Origin: Hormiphora californensis
Lineage: Eukaryota > Ctenophora > Tentaculata > Cydippida > Pleurobrachiidae
DNA: 64,000 nucleotides
Reading direction: 5' to 3'
Assembly: GCA_020137815.1 (NCBI GenBank)
Contig: CM035355.1
Span: 5,049,003-5,113,002 of the forward strand
The position numbers and the translations under genes were made by a program. Every line of letters begins with the position of its first letter. Positions within the stretch are counted from its first letter, which is position 1. A model generated the notes under the pieces. The model was not told the DNA's origin and made no database searches. It worked only from the letters and a program-made list of their open reading frames with translations. Below, piece after piece: positions 62,619-64,000 of the stretch.

Positions 62619-64000
<1,382 letters not shown>

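Overview
This is a window of a eukaryotic nuclear genome, almost certainly an invertebrate animal. The evidence is intron-rich genes with GT-AG introns, metazoan signalling families (an EGFR/ErbB-like receptor ectodomain, a RASA2/RASA3-type RasGAP with a Btk zinc finger, a PRKX-like kinase), a CR1/Jockey-like non-LTR retrotransposon, several small inverted-repeat elements and an extreme load of (GA)n/(CT)n arrays. An early-branching animal such as a sponge is possible, but nothing here fixes the phylum.

Layout. Minus strand, 24933 down to the left edge: 15 recovered exons of an ErbB-like receptor (signal peptide, L1, furin-like Cys-rich, partial L2, growth-factor-receptor-IV-like Cys-rich region). 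The transmembrane and kinase parts lie beyond the left edge, and one exon in the middle of L2 is missing. 24934-34463: intergenic DNA filled with mobile elements, namely a 2.3 kb TA-flanked inverted-repeat element, a CR1-like retroelement with an internal 871-bp tandem duplication, and a run of palindromic MITEs. Plus strand, 34464-60799: a complete 22-exon RasGAP gene of 857 codons, with every exon junction in frame (C2A, C2B, RasGAP with arginine finger, PH, Btk zinc finger). Three antisense genes are nested in its introns: two small secreted Cys/Trp-rich paralogues in intron 17, and a single-exon type I membrane protein in intron 20 that resembles EFF-1/AFF-1 (FF-family) cell-cell fusogens. 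Minus strand, 62619 to the right edge: the last four exons of a PRKX/PKA-like kinase, convergent with the RasGAP gene.

Functional context. The receptor and the RasGAP are head to head and belong to opposite ends of the RTK-Ras axis (activation and shut-off). This may be coincidence.

Most unusual signal. Repeated tandem duplication is anchored on exon-intron boundaries. RasGAP exon 10 is preceded by about 2 kb holding some 49 copies of its own 3' splice site (branch-point-like CTAAC, TAG acceptor and the first bases of the exon) and followed by about 7 copies of its own 5' splice site. Exon 11 and exon 20 donors, the exon 15 donor (a GTTT array starting exactly at the GT) and an acceptor in one nested gene show the same thing on a smaller scale.

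Quality caution. Three patches (about 9.1-11.0, 19.2-20.6 and 40.6-42.2 kb) have inflated homopolymers and look like uncorrected sequence. The missing receptor exon falls in the interval that contains the first of these.
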